From Rummeliibacillus sp044763875 (GTDB lineage: Bacteria; Bacillota; Bacilli; Bacillales_A; Planococcaceae), in assembly GCF_044763875.1 (NCBI RefSeq), contig NZ_JBIWGZ010000002.1, forward strand, positions 310,001-374,000: DNA of 64,000 nucleotides. The letters are read 5' to 3'. Below the pieces are notes generated by a model. It saw only the letters and a list, made by a program, of their open reading frames with translations, had not been told where the DNA came from and did not search any database. How positions within the stretch are numbered: the stretch's first letter is position 1; the number at the start of each line of letters is the position of its first letter. The position numbers and the translations under genes were made by a program. Shown piece after piece: positions 27,480-37,375 of this stretch.

Positions 27480-28586
27480 TTGCTTTTTTCGAAAGTGAGA
27501 TGTCTTAATTTGAGCACTAAAGATCAAAAACTTTTAAATAAATATCATGTAATTTTTTTGGCCCAAAGTTCAATGATTGGTACTGGTATACTCACTTTAC
27601 CCCAAAAGCTAAGTTCTGTCGGTTATAGTCAAGCATTACTGCCCTTCTTTTTTGGAATCATTGCAAGTCTAACACTTGGACAGATGGTTTGGTTTATGTC
27701 AAAATATCCCAATAAAAATTTATTTGAGATTAATGAATTATTGCTAGGAAGGATATTAGGTAAAAGCATTAATGTTTTGATCGTACTTCAATTTACACTT
27801 TTTATTGCAGGTATTATTAGCGACTACATGCATCTCATACAAAGTACTGCACTACCAGAACACACAATTACGATTCCTGTACTTCTCTTCCTCTTAATAC
27901 TTATATATATTACAAATGGTGGTATAACAACTATTGCACGTTTTTGTATAATGGCTTTCTTCATAACTATAGGGGTGTTTTATTTTTTGCATTGGGCAAT
28001 GGAGAAAGGTGATTTAAGCCACATTTTCCCATTATTTAATTACAACAGATATGAGCTTTTTAATGCAGCAAAAAAAGGGTATTTTACAATATTAGGATAT
28101 GAATTAATATTGTTTTATTTCCCCCTTATTAAAGATCAAAGAAAGGCATATAAACATGCTATGATTGGCGTTTGGATTAGTATAGCACTATATCTTCTAA
28201 CTACTGTAGTAAGTGTTATGTATAACTCCGAATGGCAACTAAAACATATTGAATTTCCTGTATTGAATATCTTCAAAGCTGGTGGATTTACTTTTGTTGA
28301 AAGAATAGATATCTTCGGTATGACGCTATGGGTATTTTTGATTTTTTCTACAGCTTCAGTGTATTTATGGAGCGCAAAAAAAGGATTAGATATACTAACA
28401 TCTAAAAGAAAAAATTATTATTTATATATCCTTGCCTTTGTTATTTTCCTTTTGGTGAAGATTCCATTTGATCAAGCAACCCAAAAAAAAATATTTTTAG
28501 TAAGCAATTATGGTGAATATATTTTAATTATTTGGCCGATATTTTTAGGCCTTTTATATTTTTTTAGAAAAAAGCAGGTGCAATGA
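27480..28586 (+). CDS. Spore germinant receptor B subunit (GerB/Spore_permease)
   Basis: APC-superfamily-like membrane subunit thought to bind the amino acid or other germinant. The 368-residue frame has about ten hydrophobic helices; the first carries QSSMIGTGILTLPQ, the conserved unwound helix 1 motif. The frame opens with TTG at 27480, 1 base after the A subunit; TTG 27510, with AAAGTGAGA upstream, is a possible start giving LSTKDQ at the N-terminus. It overlaps gerC by 4 bases. Confidence 0.9.
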   Translation: MLFSKVRCLNLSTKDQKLLNKYHVIFLAQSSMIGTGILTLPQKLSSVGYSQALLPFFFGIIASLTLGQMVWFMSKYPNKNLFEINELLLGRILGKSINVLIVLQFTLFIAGIISDYMHLIQSTALPEHTITIPVLLFLLILIYITNGGITTIARFCIMAFFITIGVFYFLHWAMEKGDLSHIFPLFNYNRYELFNAAKKGYFTILGYELILFYFPLIKDQRKAYKHAMIGVWISIALYLLTTVVSVMYNSEWQLKHIEFPVLNIFKAGGFTFVERIDIFGMTLWVFLIFSTASVYLWSAKKGLDILTSKRKNYYLYILAFVIFLLVKIPFDQATQKKIFLVSNYGEYILIIWPIFLGLLYFFRKKQVQ

Positions 28587-29694
28587 TGACTCGAAACAGC
28601 GTTTTTATTTCCATAGTTTTTTTATTACTTTTCATGTCAGGATGTTCTCAAGAAGAATCAAAAGTACCTTTAGAAGATGTTGCAATGGTTGGTGTCATGG
28701 CATTTGACTATATTGAAGAAAACAAAACAAAATTAACTGTAGTAATTCCACAGTATCAAAAAGCACAAAAGAATATACAAACGATTTCAGTTACTACTGA
28801 TATAATTTCTAATGGCATTAGGAAAATAGGTAAGCTTTCTGATAGAAAAGTGGAATTAAATCAATTACGTGTTGTACTGATTAATGACGATTTTGCAAGA
28901 CATGAAAAAGTAAAGGATATTATTGAGTATTTATACAGGAATCCTCAAGTTGGTAATAAAGTTTATATCGCTGTTGTTAAAGGGAGTGGTGAAGAATTAT
29001 TAAAAGAAAAGTACCCCGATAAGCAAAGTGTTATCTATTATTTAAAAGATTTACTACAACCTAAAGTGACAACTGCCTTTAATCCAAATACTGACATTCA
29101 TAGTTTTGTGTACACTTCAACAAGTCCAGTATTTGACCCAATTCTCCCTGTGTTAATCAAAAAGGGCAGTAATATTGATATTGAGAATGTCGCATTATTT
29201 AAAAACAATCATATGCATGAAACAATAACGCCAAACGAAGCACTGATTATTCAAGCTTTACAAGGAAAAAAAATCTGTCACCACTATATCTAAAGTTGAA
29301 GAATGGAGATACCGAGGAGAAAATCATGCTAAATTTAATTAAAAGTAAGGTGAAAATAAAGAGTAATAAAAACATGAATTCCCCAAGACTAACTATTACA
29401 TTGAAAATTGAAGGAATTCTTAGTGAATATAAAGGAAGATTTAATAATAAATTGGAAAATGAACAAAATCTAACCATGCTTGAAAATGAAGTAGACAAAC
29501 AAGTAGAAACAGATATTAAAGAATTTTTAGCGAAACTTAAAGAAATGAAAATTGATCCTATCGGTTTAAGTGAAAATTTCCGAATGTATTACAATGGAAA
29601 GTGGACAAAAGAAATGACAAAGCAAACAATTAGTAAATTAAACGTGGATGTTCATGTAGAAACTTCAATACTTAGTACTGGTACTTTAAAATAA
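28583..29694 (+). pseudogene. Spore germinant receptor C lipoprotein, frameshifted
   Basis: Ger(x)C lipoprotein gene read in two frames. The first part (28583-29293) has a signal peptide and lipobox LFMSGC (Cys21), then the domain 1-2 region, and stops after ICHHYI. The second part (29296-29694) carries the C-terminal domain (SPRLTITLKIEGIL ... GLSENFRMYYNGKW). Adding one A to the A8 run at 29266-29273 joins them (GKKNLSPLYLKLKNGDTEEK), giving about 370 residues, the normal GerC length. So this is a one-base loss, a sequencing error, or a slippage site. If real, the receptor lacks a complete C subunit. Confidence 0.85.
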
Positions 29695-29699
29695 AATAA

Positions 29700-29745
29700 A
29701 ATAAAAGGAGTACTATCGTTCGTTGTATGTAACACTCCTTTTTAT
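29700..29745 (+). terminator. Terminator of the ger operon (also usable by the VOC gene)
   Basis: Arms AAAAGGAGT (29703-29711) and ACTCCTTTT (29734-29742) with a T run after the second arm on the plus strand; A-rich sequence before the first arm gives a T run on the minus strand. Confidence 0.72.
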
Positions 29746-29755
29746 ATTGACAACA

Positions 29756-30691
29756 CTATTGTATCCCCTTTAAGAAGGCAAGACGATTACCACTTGGGTC
29801 AATAACCACAAATTTACTTTCTAACTCTTGCAAAGGTGTCCATTGTTTTACGTGATCTTTCATTTTTTCATACGCGTCTTTTGTTGGAAGTTTAAATTGA
29901 ACTTCTTGTAATCCACTATGAATATCGAGTGGATGCGCAACATTACTTCCACTCCATGTATTTCCTGCAATATGGTGATGATATCCTCCCGCTGATATAA
30001 AGAACGCATCATTTAGGATAAGTTGTGATTCAAATCCTAATACTCGATTATAAAATGCTAATGTTTTTTCTATATCATCAATACGAAGATGCACATGACC
30101 AACCGATGTACCTTGTGGCAGTTTACCATCCGTATCAAATTGAGCAAGTTCCACTAGTTCTTTAAAGTTTAGTGGATTGCTACCTGCTGGATATTGATCC
30201 CACTCTTCTTTAGGGCGATCTGCATAAATTTCAATACCGTTGCCTTCAACATCAGATAGATAGAATGCCTCACTATAGCCATGATCACTTGCACTATCAA
30301 GTTTTGCTATTGGAATGATACGTTCGAAATGAGGAAAACGGTTAGCTTGTTCTAACGGACTATCTACTGTATTTTTGTTACGCAATATTTCAAAGAATTT
30401 CGTAGCAAAAGCTTCTCTACTTGGAACAAGAAATGCGATATGAAATAAGCCTGTACTTTTAGCTGGTTGTAATTTTTCAGCTGTTTTTCTTAATTCTAAA
30501 AGTACTTTTGTATCATTTTTTGCTCCTAGGTAAGCATAATCCTCTGTTTTATTAAGTACTGTTAAGCCCACAACTTGTTTATAAAAAGCGATTTGTCGTG
30601 TTAAGTCGACAACTCTTAAAACAACACGCGCTATAGATGTTTCCGCATCAATTGTATATTGCGGCAAAAATTCTTCTATTTTTTCAATCAT
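29756..30691 (-). CDS. Two-domain VOC (glyoxalase/extradiol dioxygenase-like) protein
   Basis: A 311-residue protein with two vicinal-oxygen-chelate modules (about 15-135 and 165-305), each with the beta-alpha-beta-beta-beta pattern (FYKQVVGLTVL; FYNRVLGFESQ). Candidate metal ligands are His84 in FHIAFLV, the VGHVHLRI histidine pair, and the glutamates in GIEIYADRP and EVQFKLP. The closest match I recognise is the CatE/YfiE-type catechol 2,3-dioxygenase subfamily; substrate unknown. It has its own promoter and stands alone between the ger operon and pyr operon, so context gives no pathway. Confidence 0.75.
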   Translation of the reverse strand: MIEKIEEFLPQYTIDAETSIARVVLRVVDLTRQIAFYKQVVGLTVLNKTEDYAYLGAKNDTKVLLELRKTAEKLQPAKSTGLFHIAFLVPSREAFATKFFEILRNKNTVDSPLEQANRFPHFERIIPIAKLDSASDHGYSEAFYLSDVEGNGIEIYADRPKEEWDQYPAGSNPLNFKELVELAQFDTDGKLPQGTSVGHVHLRIDDIEKTLAFYNRVLGFESQLILNDAFFISAGGYHHHIAGNTWSGSNVAHPLDIHSGLQEVQFKLPTKDAYEKMKDHVKQWTPLQELESKFVVIDPSGNRLAFLKGIQ

Positions 30692-30744
30692 CTATGAAAA
30701 CCCCTTTTCTGTTAAATCCTTAGTTTATCAATAGGTTTTCTTTT

Positions 30745-30773
30745 ATTTTAATACATAAATTAATAATTGACAA
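30745..30773 (-). promoter_or_regulatory. Sigma-A promoter of the VOC gene
   Basis: Minus strand TTGTCA, 17-base spacer, TAAAAT, about 55 bases upstream of the ATG at 30691. Confidence 0.6.
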
Positions 30774-30815
30774 ATTATAGAGGAAATTACTCATGAATTA
30801 TTTAATTTAACACCT

Positions 30816-30940
30816 TTGATTTCCACTGCTAGCGGATGCTTTCCACGGGCGGGGCCTAGCCGCTTCCCTCGCTTTGCTCAGTCCAGGGTCTCGACTGTCC
30901 CACTGTTCCGGCTGGAGTCACCTCCTTCCGTTCCAATCAA
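30816..30940. repeat. GC-rich structured interspersed repeat, copy 1
   Basis: A 125-bp GC-rich island in AT-rich surroundings, bounded by TTGATT and AATCAA. It contains CTTTCCACGGGC (30839-30850) and GGAGTCACCTCCTTCCG (30914-30930); both motifs recur in the same order and orientation in the element at 54249-54540. It resembles the widespread structured intergenic repeat of Bacillaceae and Planococcaceae genomes. It has no open frame of note and lies between the VOC promoter and the pyr terminator. Confidence 0.78.
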
Positions 30941-31039
30941 CTGAATACTATACGAACTATAAATTCTACTAAAACTATAGAATAATAAAAAAAAATTTAA
31001 AGACAACAAAAGAAAGATATCGCCAATCTTTTTTTATTG

Positions 31040-31120
31040 TAAAAGAAAAGACTGTAGGCAAACTCGAAATTCTTCGAGTTTATCTGCAGTCTTGAGATTT
31101 TCTGTATATTACAGAAAATC
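31040..31120 (-). terminator. Terminator of the pyr operon, with an upstream hairpin
   Basis: After pyrE the minus strand first forms a perfect hairpin (31096-31120, arms GATTTTCTGT/ACAGAAAATC), then a longer one (outer arms AAGACTG/CAGTCTT at 31048-31093 with an inner AAACTCGAA stem) followed by TTTTCTTTT. Confidence 0.85.
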
Positions 31121-31151
31121 ATTTTTTATCGATTTATTTTGTAAAGAGATA

Positions 31152-31781
31152 TTATAATTTGCCAGCTTTTAAATCAGCATGCCATTGTAATAAGCCTGGA
31201 ATATCTTCTTCTTGAATCGCACCATTTTCTTTTGCAGCTTCAACTAATGCTTCGAAGTTTGATAGACTTTTATATGATACACCAACTTGATTAAAGTTTT
31301 CTTGTGCGCGCGGTAACATGTAAGAATAGACTGAGACAACACCTAGTACTTCTGCTCCTTCACGGCGAAGTGCTTCTACTGCTGTAATACTTGAACCACC
31401 TGTTGAAATAATATCTTCCACAACGACTACTTTTTGGCCTTCGTGAAGTTTACCTTCTGTTTGATTACCACGACCGTGGTCTTTTGGTTTTGAGCGGACA
31501 TATACCATTGATAAATCTAAAATATCACTCACCCAAGCTGCGTGTGGAATACCTGCTGTCGCTGTACCTGCAACAACTTCTGTTTCGGGGAAGTTTTCTT
31601 TGATTAATTCAGCAAGACCATTCGCAATTGTTTTACGTACTTTTGGATAAGAGATCGTTAGTCGAGTATCACAATAAATTGGTGATTTAATTCCTGATGC
31701 CCATGTAAATAATTCGTTAGGACTTAATTCGACTGCCCCTACTTCTAATAATCCTTTTGCTACTTCTTTTTGAATTGTCAT
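31152..31781 (-). CDS. pyrE: Orotate phosphoribosyltransferase
   Basis: Converts orotate and PRPP to OMP. The 209-residue protein has the PRPP-binding motif VVVVEDIISTGGSS (near residue 118) and the flexible-loop region RSKPKDHGRGNQTEG. It is the last gene of the pyrimidine operon, one base after pyrF, and is followed by the operon terminator. Confidence 0.97.
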   Translation of the reverse strand: MTIQKEVAKGLLEVGAVELSPNELFTWASGIKSPIYCDTRLTISYPKVRKTIANGLAELIKENFPETEVVAGTATAGIPHAAWVSDILDLSMVYVRSKPKDHGRGNQTEGKLHEGQKVVVVEDIISTGGSSITAVEALRREGAEVLGVVSVYSYMLPRAQENFNQVGVSYKSLSNFEALVEAAKENGAIQEEDIPGLLQWHADLKAGKL

Positions 31782-31782
31782 G

Positions 31783-32490
31783 TTATTGTCCTCCCCATTG
31801 TGCTTGTACTGTGTGATACGCTTCTACTACATCATCCGCCTGGGTAATAGCTCGTCCTACAACGATATGTGTTGAGCCATTTTCTTTAGCAAATGCAGGT
31901 GTTGCCACACGTTTTTGATCATGTGATGCACCACCTGTTAAGCGAATCCCTGGTGTAACTTTTAAAAACTCTTTCCCACATACTTCTTCAATTGCTTTTG
32001 CTTCTAAAACCGAGCAAACAACGCCATCAAGTCCTGATTCTTTTGCAAGCTTGGCATAGTTAAGTACAGATTCTTCTAGTGTTGTTGCTATTTTTTGTTC
32101 GATTTGCATTTGCATTTCGGAAGTTGATGTAAGCTGTGTCACCGCGATTAATGCAGGACGTTTCTTGCCAGCCGGTGTCCCCTCTTGTAAACCTTCTAAA
32201 GCTGCTTTCATCATCGAACTTCCACCTGCAGCATGAACATTTACAACATCTACACCTAATTTTGCTAAACCTCTCATTGCTGATTTAACCGTATTCGGAA
32301 TATCATGAAGTTTTAAATCTAGAAAAACTTCATGTCCTTGTTCTTTTATTTTTTTAATGATGGACGGACCCTCTTGTAAATAGAGTTCTAGGCCAACTTT
32401 CACAAATAATGGTTCATGAAATTGTGAGAGAAAGTTAAAGACATTCTCTTCTGATGGAAAATCTAATGCGATCATCGGCTTATTTGTCAT
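31783..32490 (-). CDS. pyrF: Orotidine 5'-phosphate decarboxylase
   Basis: Decarboxylates OMP to UMP. The 235-residue TIM barrel has the catalytic DLKLHDIPNT motif (near residue 59) and the phosphate-binding VGRAIT near the C-terminus. It starts directly after the pyrD stop. Confidence 0.97.
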   Translation of the reverse strand: MTNKPMIALDFPSEENVFNFLSQFHEPLFVKVGLELYLQEGPSIIKKIKEQGHEVFLDLKLHDIPNTVKSAMRGLAKLGVDVVNVHAAGGSSMMKAALEGLQEGTPAGKKRPALIAVTQLTSTSEMQMQIEQKIATTLEESVLNYAKLAKESGLDGVVCSVLEAKAIEEVCGKEFLKVTPGIRLTGGASHDQKRVATPAFAKENGSTHIVVGRAITQADDVVEAYHTVQAQWGGQ

Positions 32491-33402
32491 TTATCGGTGG
32501 CTCCTTCCAATAATATCTGTTATTTTTTCACATGCTAATTCGTCTAATTTATGTGGTAGTTCATCAATGATATTTGGGCACACAAAAGGGTCTACAAAGT
32601 TTGCAGTACCAACAGCTACAGCACTTGCACCCGCAGATAAGAAATCAATAACATCCTCAGCATTTGTAATTCCACCCATACCAATTATCGGAATTTCCAC
32701 TTGCTTGCTTACATCGTAAACCATACGAATGGCAACCGGTTTAACAGCTGGACCTGATAATCCTCCAGTTCCATTAGCGATAATTGGTTTTCCTGTGATA
32801 GGGTTTAGTCGCATTCCGATTAATGTATTAATCATTGTAAGACCATCCGCACCACCTGCTTCTACTGCCTTTGCAATATCTACAATATTTGTGACATTAG
32901 GTGATAGTTTTACATATACAGGAACACTTGATACAGCTTTCACAGCAGCTGTTAGTTCCCCAGCTGTTTTCGGATCTGTACCAAATTGGATACCACCACA
33001 TTTCACATTTGGACAAGAGATATTTAATTCTAATGCTTTAACATTTGGTGCTGCTGAGATTTTTTCTGCGACAGCTACATAATCAGAAGTTTCTGTTCCA
33101 GCTACATTTGCAATAATCGGAACATCATATTGTTCAAGCCAAGGTAATTCATATTCCATCACATGTGCTAAACCTGGATTTTGTAATCCGATTGCATTTA
33201 ACATTCCAGAAGAAGTTTCCGCTACACGAGGTGTTGGATTCCCTCTTCGTGTCTCCAAAGTTGTAGCTTTGATCATAATGGCACCTAGTTTAGATAAATC
33301 ATAAAGGTTTGCATATTCTTGCCCAAAACCGAAGCAACCTGACGCAGGAATAATCGGATTTTTTAATGTTAAGCCGGGTAGTTCTACTTGTAAACGGTTC
33401 AT
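32491..33402 (-). CDS. pyrD: Dihydroorotate dehydrogenase, class 1B catalytic subunit
   Basis: FMN enzyme that oxidises dihydroorotate; the class 1B form passes electrons to NAD through PyrK. The 303-residue barrel has the catalytic cysteine in LNISCPNVKCGG (near residue 128) and IGMGGITNAEDVIDFL. It overlaps pyrK by 4 bases, in line with a PyrD2-PyrK2 complex. Confidence 0.97.
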   Translation of the reverse strand: MNRLQVELPGLTLKNPIIPASGCFGFGQEYANLYDLSKLGAIMIKATTLETRRGNPTPRVAETSSGMLNAIGLQNPGLAHVMEYELPWLEQYDVPIIANVAGTETSDYVAVAEKISAAPNVKALELNISCPNVKCGGIQFGTDPKTAGELTAAVKAVSSVPVYVKLSPNVTNIVDIAKAVEAGGADGLTMINTLIGMRLNPITGKPIIANGTGGLSGPAVKPVAIRMVYDVSKQVEIPIIGMGGITNAEDVIDFLSAGASAVAVGTANFVDPFVCPNIIDELPHKLDELACEKITDIIGRSHR

Positions 33403-34175
33403 AGTGCAACCACTCCTCTCGGGAAGACTGGGCCATCTGAACAGATCTTCAAATAATCCTGTGCAACCGCATCAGTTGTTTCGCATACACAAGCATAACA
33501 AGCACCCATACCACAGCCCATTCTTTCTTCAAAAGATAAGAATCCTTTTTTGTCTGGAAATGCTTGTTCCAACGCTTTTAACATCGGAATTGGACCACAA
33601 CTATAGAAAACTTGAAAGTCTGGATTAAGCTGTGCTAATAAATCTGTTACGAACCCTTTTGAGCCGTAGCTACCATCAGCAGTGACAATATAGGTGTCAC
33701 CTAGTTCAGTGAATTGTTTTTCATAAAAGACGTTATTGATTGATTGGAACCCTAACACATGTATTGTGCGAACACCTTTTGCATTAAGTTGTTTGGAAAG
33801 CTCGTATAATGGTGGTACACCAATACCCCCTCCGACAAGTAATGCTGTTTCACCATGCTCAGATTCTTCTACCGGGAAGCCATTCCCTAAAGGTCCAAGT
33901 ACATCCACTTCATCTCCAGGCTGTTTTAAAGCAAGCATTTTGGTGCCACGGCCTCCAGCACGATAGAGCATCGTAAATTCCATATGTTCTGTATCAATTG
34001 AGCAAATACTTATTGGTCTTCTAAGCAACGGCTCATAACTATCTGAAACACGTAAGTGTACGAATTGCCCAGGTTGTTTCATTTCAAGGGCAAGCTGACC
34101 AATTAAGGTCAGCTCAAAAATATCGTCTGCAATTTGTTTATGACGAACAACTTTCATTCTTTCTTGTCGAATCAT
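33399..34175 (-). CDS. pyrK: Dihydroorotate dehydrogenase electron transfer subunit PyrK
   Basis: FAD and [2Fe-2S] subunit passing electrons from PyrD to NAD. The 258-residue protein has the FAD motif RRPISICSI, the NAD-binding LLVGGGIGVPPL, and the cluster cysteines in GCGMGACYACVC plus a fourth in LKICSDGPVF. It overlaps the carB stop by 4 bases. Confidence 0.97.
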   Translation of the reverse strand: MIRQERMKVVRHKQIADDIFELTLIGQLALEMKQPGQFVHLRVSDSYEPLLRRPISICSIDTEHMEFTMLYRAGGRGTKMLALKQPGDEVDVLGPLGNGFPVEESEHGETALLVGGGIGVPPLYELSKQLNAKGVRTIHVLGFQSINNVFYEKQFTELGDTYIVTADGSYGSKGFVTDLLAQLNPDFQVFYSCGPIPMLKALEQAFPDKKGFLSFEERMGCGMGACYACVCETTDAVAQDYLKICSDGPVFPRGVVAL

Positions 34176-37100
34176 GCGTTCACCTCGAACTCTGCTTTTG
34201 GCATAGCAGTTGCTGTGAATGTCATAGATTCAATGACACGTAGAATTGCTTCTGCTGTATCTAGCGAAGTTAGACAAGCAACGCCATTTTCAACTGATTC
34301 ACGACGAATTCTGAAACCATCACGCGCCGGTTGTTTACCTTTTGTAAGTGTATTAATTACTAATTGGGCATTACCATTTTGAATAACATCTAGCAATGTT
34401 GGACCATTAGAACCGATTTTATCCACGATTGTTGATTTGATCCCCGCTTGTGCTAAAGCTTCTGCAGTACCTGGTGTTGCCAATATTGAGTAGCCAATTT
34501 CAACAAAGCGTTTTGCAAGTGCGCTTGCTTCTTCTTTATCTTTATCTGCTACTGTCATTAATACTGCTCCGTGATCTTCAATCTTCATGCCTGCTGCTAC
34601 AAAGCCTTTGTATAGCGCTTTTTCAAGTGTGCTATCTTTACCCATTACTTCACCTGTTGATTTCATTTCAGGTCCTAATGTTGTATCAACACGACGAAGT
34701 TTAGCAAAACTAAACACTGGAACTTTAACAAACACGCCATCCTTCTCTTGCGCTAATCCTGTTGGATAACCCTGCTCCGGAATTGATTGGCCAAGGATTG
34801 CTTTTGTTGCAACATTTGCCATTGGAATATTCGTAATTTTACTTAAGAAAGGTACTGTACGTGATGCACGTGGGTTCACTTCGATTACATAAACAACATC
34901 TTTTGAAATAACATATTGAATATTCATCAACCCTATAATTCCTAAACCTTTTGCAAGTCTTGTTGTGTAATCCACTAAAGTATCAATATGTTTTTGTGAT
35001 AAGTTTTGCGGCGGATACACAGCTATTGAGTCACCAGAGTGAACCCCTGCACGTTCGATATGTTCCATAATCCCTGGGATCAAAACATTTTCACCATCGC
35101 AAATTGCATCGACTTCAATTTCTTTACCAGTTAAGTAACGGTCGATTAATACTGGGTGCTCAGGAGATGCTTCAACCGCATGTTCCATATAGTGTTTTAA
35201 CTCATCTGTGTTATAGACAATTTCCATTGCACGCCCACCAAGTACGTATGAAGGACGAACAAGAACTGGGTAGCCGATTTCTTCTGCTATTGTGATAGCT
35301 TCTGGTGTATTGGTAGCTGTTTTACCCATTGGTTGAGGAATATCTATTTCGTGAAGTGCTTCCTCGAAACGATCACGTGATTCAGCACGGTCGATAGAAT
35401 CCAGTGATGTACCTAAGATTTTCACACCACGAGCCTCTAATTTATCTGCAAGGTTGATTGCTGTTTGACCACCGAATTGAACAACAACGCCTTTTGGTTG
35501 TTCAAGGTCGATAATATGCATTACGTCTTCTATTGTTAATGGTTCAAAGTATAGTTTATCTGAGATTGAGAAATCTGTTGACACTGTTTCTGGATTTGAG
35601 TTGATAATGATTGCTTCGTATCCAGCTTCTTGAATTGCCCAAACTGAATGTACAGTTGCATAGTCAAATTCAACCCCTTGTCCGATACGGATTGGACCAG
35701 ATCCAAGTACGATGACTGATTCACGATTTGAGCGAATTGATTCATTTTCATCTCCGTATGTGCCATAGAAGTATGGTGTTTCTGATTCGAATTCAGCTGC
35801 ACATGTATCTACCATCTTGTAAACTGGGATGATACCGTACTCTTTTCGGAAGTCGTATACTTCTCCTTCTGTCATACCCCATAGTTTACCAATTGTTTCA
35901 TCTGCAAAACCAATTTTTTTCGCATGACGTAATACTTCAATATCTCTAGGATTTTCTTTTAAAGTTGTTTCGTAATCGATGATGTTTTTAAACTTATCTA
36001 AGAAGAATAAATCGATTTTACTCCATTCATGGATTTGCTCGATTGTTACGCCTCTGCGAAGCGCTTCACCTAGGAAGAATAGACGTTCATCTCCTGCTTT
36101 TTTTACACGTTTTTCAATCCATGCATCCGATAGTTCTTCAGCATGTTTCATCTCAATATGTTTTTGTCCTATTTCTAATGAACGAACAGCTTTTAACATA
36201 GCTTCTTCAAAATTACGACCGATTGCCATAACTTCACCAGTTGCCTTCATTTGTGTACCTAAGTTACGTTTGGCAGTTTCAAATTTATCGAAAGGCCAAC
36301 GTGGGATTTTCGCTACAACATAGTCAAGTGCTGGTTCAAAGCAAGCGTATGTTTTACCTGTTACAGGATTAATCATCTCGTCTAATGTTAAGCCAACTGC
36401 AATTTTGGCAGCTAGTTTGGCAATTGGATACCCTGTTGCTTTTGAAGCAAGCGCTGATGAACGAGACACACGAGGGTTTACTTCGATAATGTAGAAGTTG
36501 AAACTATCAGGATCTAGTGCTAGTTGTACGTTACAGCCACCCTCGATACCCAGGGCACGAATAATTTTTAAGGATACATTACGTAGCATGTGATATTCGC
36601 GGTCAGATAGTGTTTGAGAAGGCGCAACTACGATTGAATCACCTGTATGAATTCCTACTGGGTCAACATTTTCCATGTTACATACAACAATGGCATTATC
36701 TTTTGAGTCACGCATTACTTCGTATTCAATTTCTTTGTAACCAGCAATTGATTTTTCAAGTAAGCATTGTGTTACTGGGGAGTATTTCAAACCTGATTGT
36801 ACAATTTCTTCAAGCTCTTGCTCGTTATTGCAAATACCGCCGCCTGTACCACCTAGCGTAAAGGCTGGGCGAACAATTACTGGAAAGCCAATTGTCTTTA
36901 CGAAAGCTTCAGCTTCTTCTAAGTTATGAATGATTTCTGATTCTGGCGTTGGCACATCTAATTCATACATTAGGTTACGGAATAGATCGCGATCCTCAGC
37001 TTGATTAATCGCATCTAATTTTGTACCAAGAATTTCAATGTCTAGTTCATCTAGAATACCTGAGTTATGAAGCTCTATTGCCATATTTAAACCTGTTTGA

Positions 37101-37375
37101 CCACCAAGTGTAGGTAAGATGGCATCTGGTCGTTCTTTTCGTAAAATACGTGAGACAAATTCAAGTGAGATCGGCTCGATGTAAACCTTATCTGCAATTT
37201 CAGTATCTGTCATGATTGTTGCGGGATTTGAGTTAATCAGAATAACTCGGTATCCTTCCTCTTTAAGAGATAGGCAGGCTTGAGTACCTGCATAGTCGAA
37301 TTCTGCTGCTTGACCAATAACGATTGGGCCGGAACCGATTACTAAAATGGATTTGATATCGTGACGTTTAGGCAT
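34172..37375 (-). CDS. carB: Carbamoyl phosphate synthase large subunit
   Basis: Makes carbamoyl phosphate from bicarbonate, ammonia and two ATP. The 1067-residue protein has two ATP-grasp halves (starting near residues 1 and 553, each with VLGSGP/VIGSGP) and a C-terminal MGS-like regulatory domain (from about 930). It is the pyrimidine-operon copy (PyrAB) and overlaps the carA stop by 8 bases. In B. subtilis this enzyme is inhibited by UMP. Confidence 0.97.
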   Translation of the reverse strand: MPKRHDIKSILVIGSGPIVIGQAAEFDYAGTQACLSLKEEGYRVILINSNPATIMTDTEIADKVYIEPISLEFVSRILRKERPDAILPTLGGQTGLNMAIELHNSGILDELDIEILGTKLDAINQAEDRDLFRNLMYELDVPTPESEIIHNLEEAEAFVKTIGFPVIVRPAFTLGGTGGGICNNEQELEEIVQSGLKYSPVTQCLLEKSIAGYKEIEYEVMRDSKDNAIVVCNMENVDPVGIHTGDSIVVAPSQTLSDREYHMLRNVSLKIIRALGIEGGCNVQLALDPDSFNFYIIEVNPRVSRSSALASKATGYPIAKLAAKIAVGLTLDEMINPVTGKTYACFEPALDYVVAKIPRWPFDKFETAKRNLGTQMKATGEVMAIGRNFEEAMLKAVRSLEIGQKHIEMKHAEELSDAWIEKRVKKAGDERLFFLGEALRRGVTIEQIHEWSKIDLFFLDKFKNIIDYETTLKENPRDIEVLRHAKKIGFADETIGKLWGMTEGEVYDFRKEYGIIPVYKMVDTCAAEFESETPYFYGTYGDENESIRSNRESVIVLGSGPIRIGQGVEFDYATVHSVWAIQEAGYEAIIINSNPETVSTDFSISDKLYFEPLTIEDVMHIIDLEQPKGVVVQFGGQTAINLADKLEARGVKILGTSLDSIDRAESRDRFEEALHEIDIPQPMGKTATNTPEAITIAEEIGYPVLVRPSYVLGGRAMEIVYNTDELKHYMEHAVEASPEHPVLIDRYLTGKEIEVDAICDGENVLIPGIMEHIERAGVHSGDSIAVYPPQNLSQKHIDTLVDYTTRLAKGLGIIGLMNIQYVISKDVVYVIEVNPRASRTVPFLSKITNIPMANVATKAILGQSIPEQGYPTGLAQEKDGVFVKVPVFSFAKLRRVDTTLGPEMKSTGEVMGKDSTLEKALYKGFVAAGMKIEDHGAVLMTVADKDKEEASALAKRFVEIGYSILATPGTAEALAQAGIKSTIVDKIGSNGPTLLDVIQNGNAQLVINTLTKGKQPARDGFRIRRESVENGVACLTSLDTAEAILRVIESMTFTATAMPKAEFEVNA

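Noticed and set aside
34172..37375. Several plus-strand frames of 60-114 codons opposite carB
   Set aside because: Typical antisense shadows of a long conserved gene; no start signals or recognisable domains.
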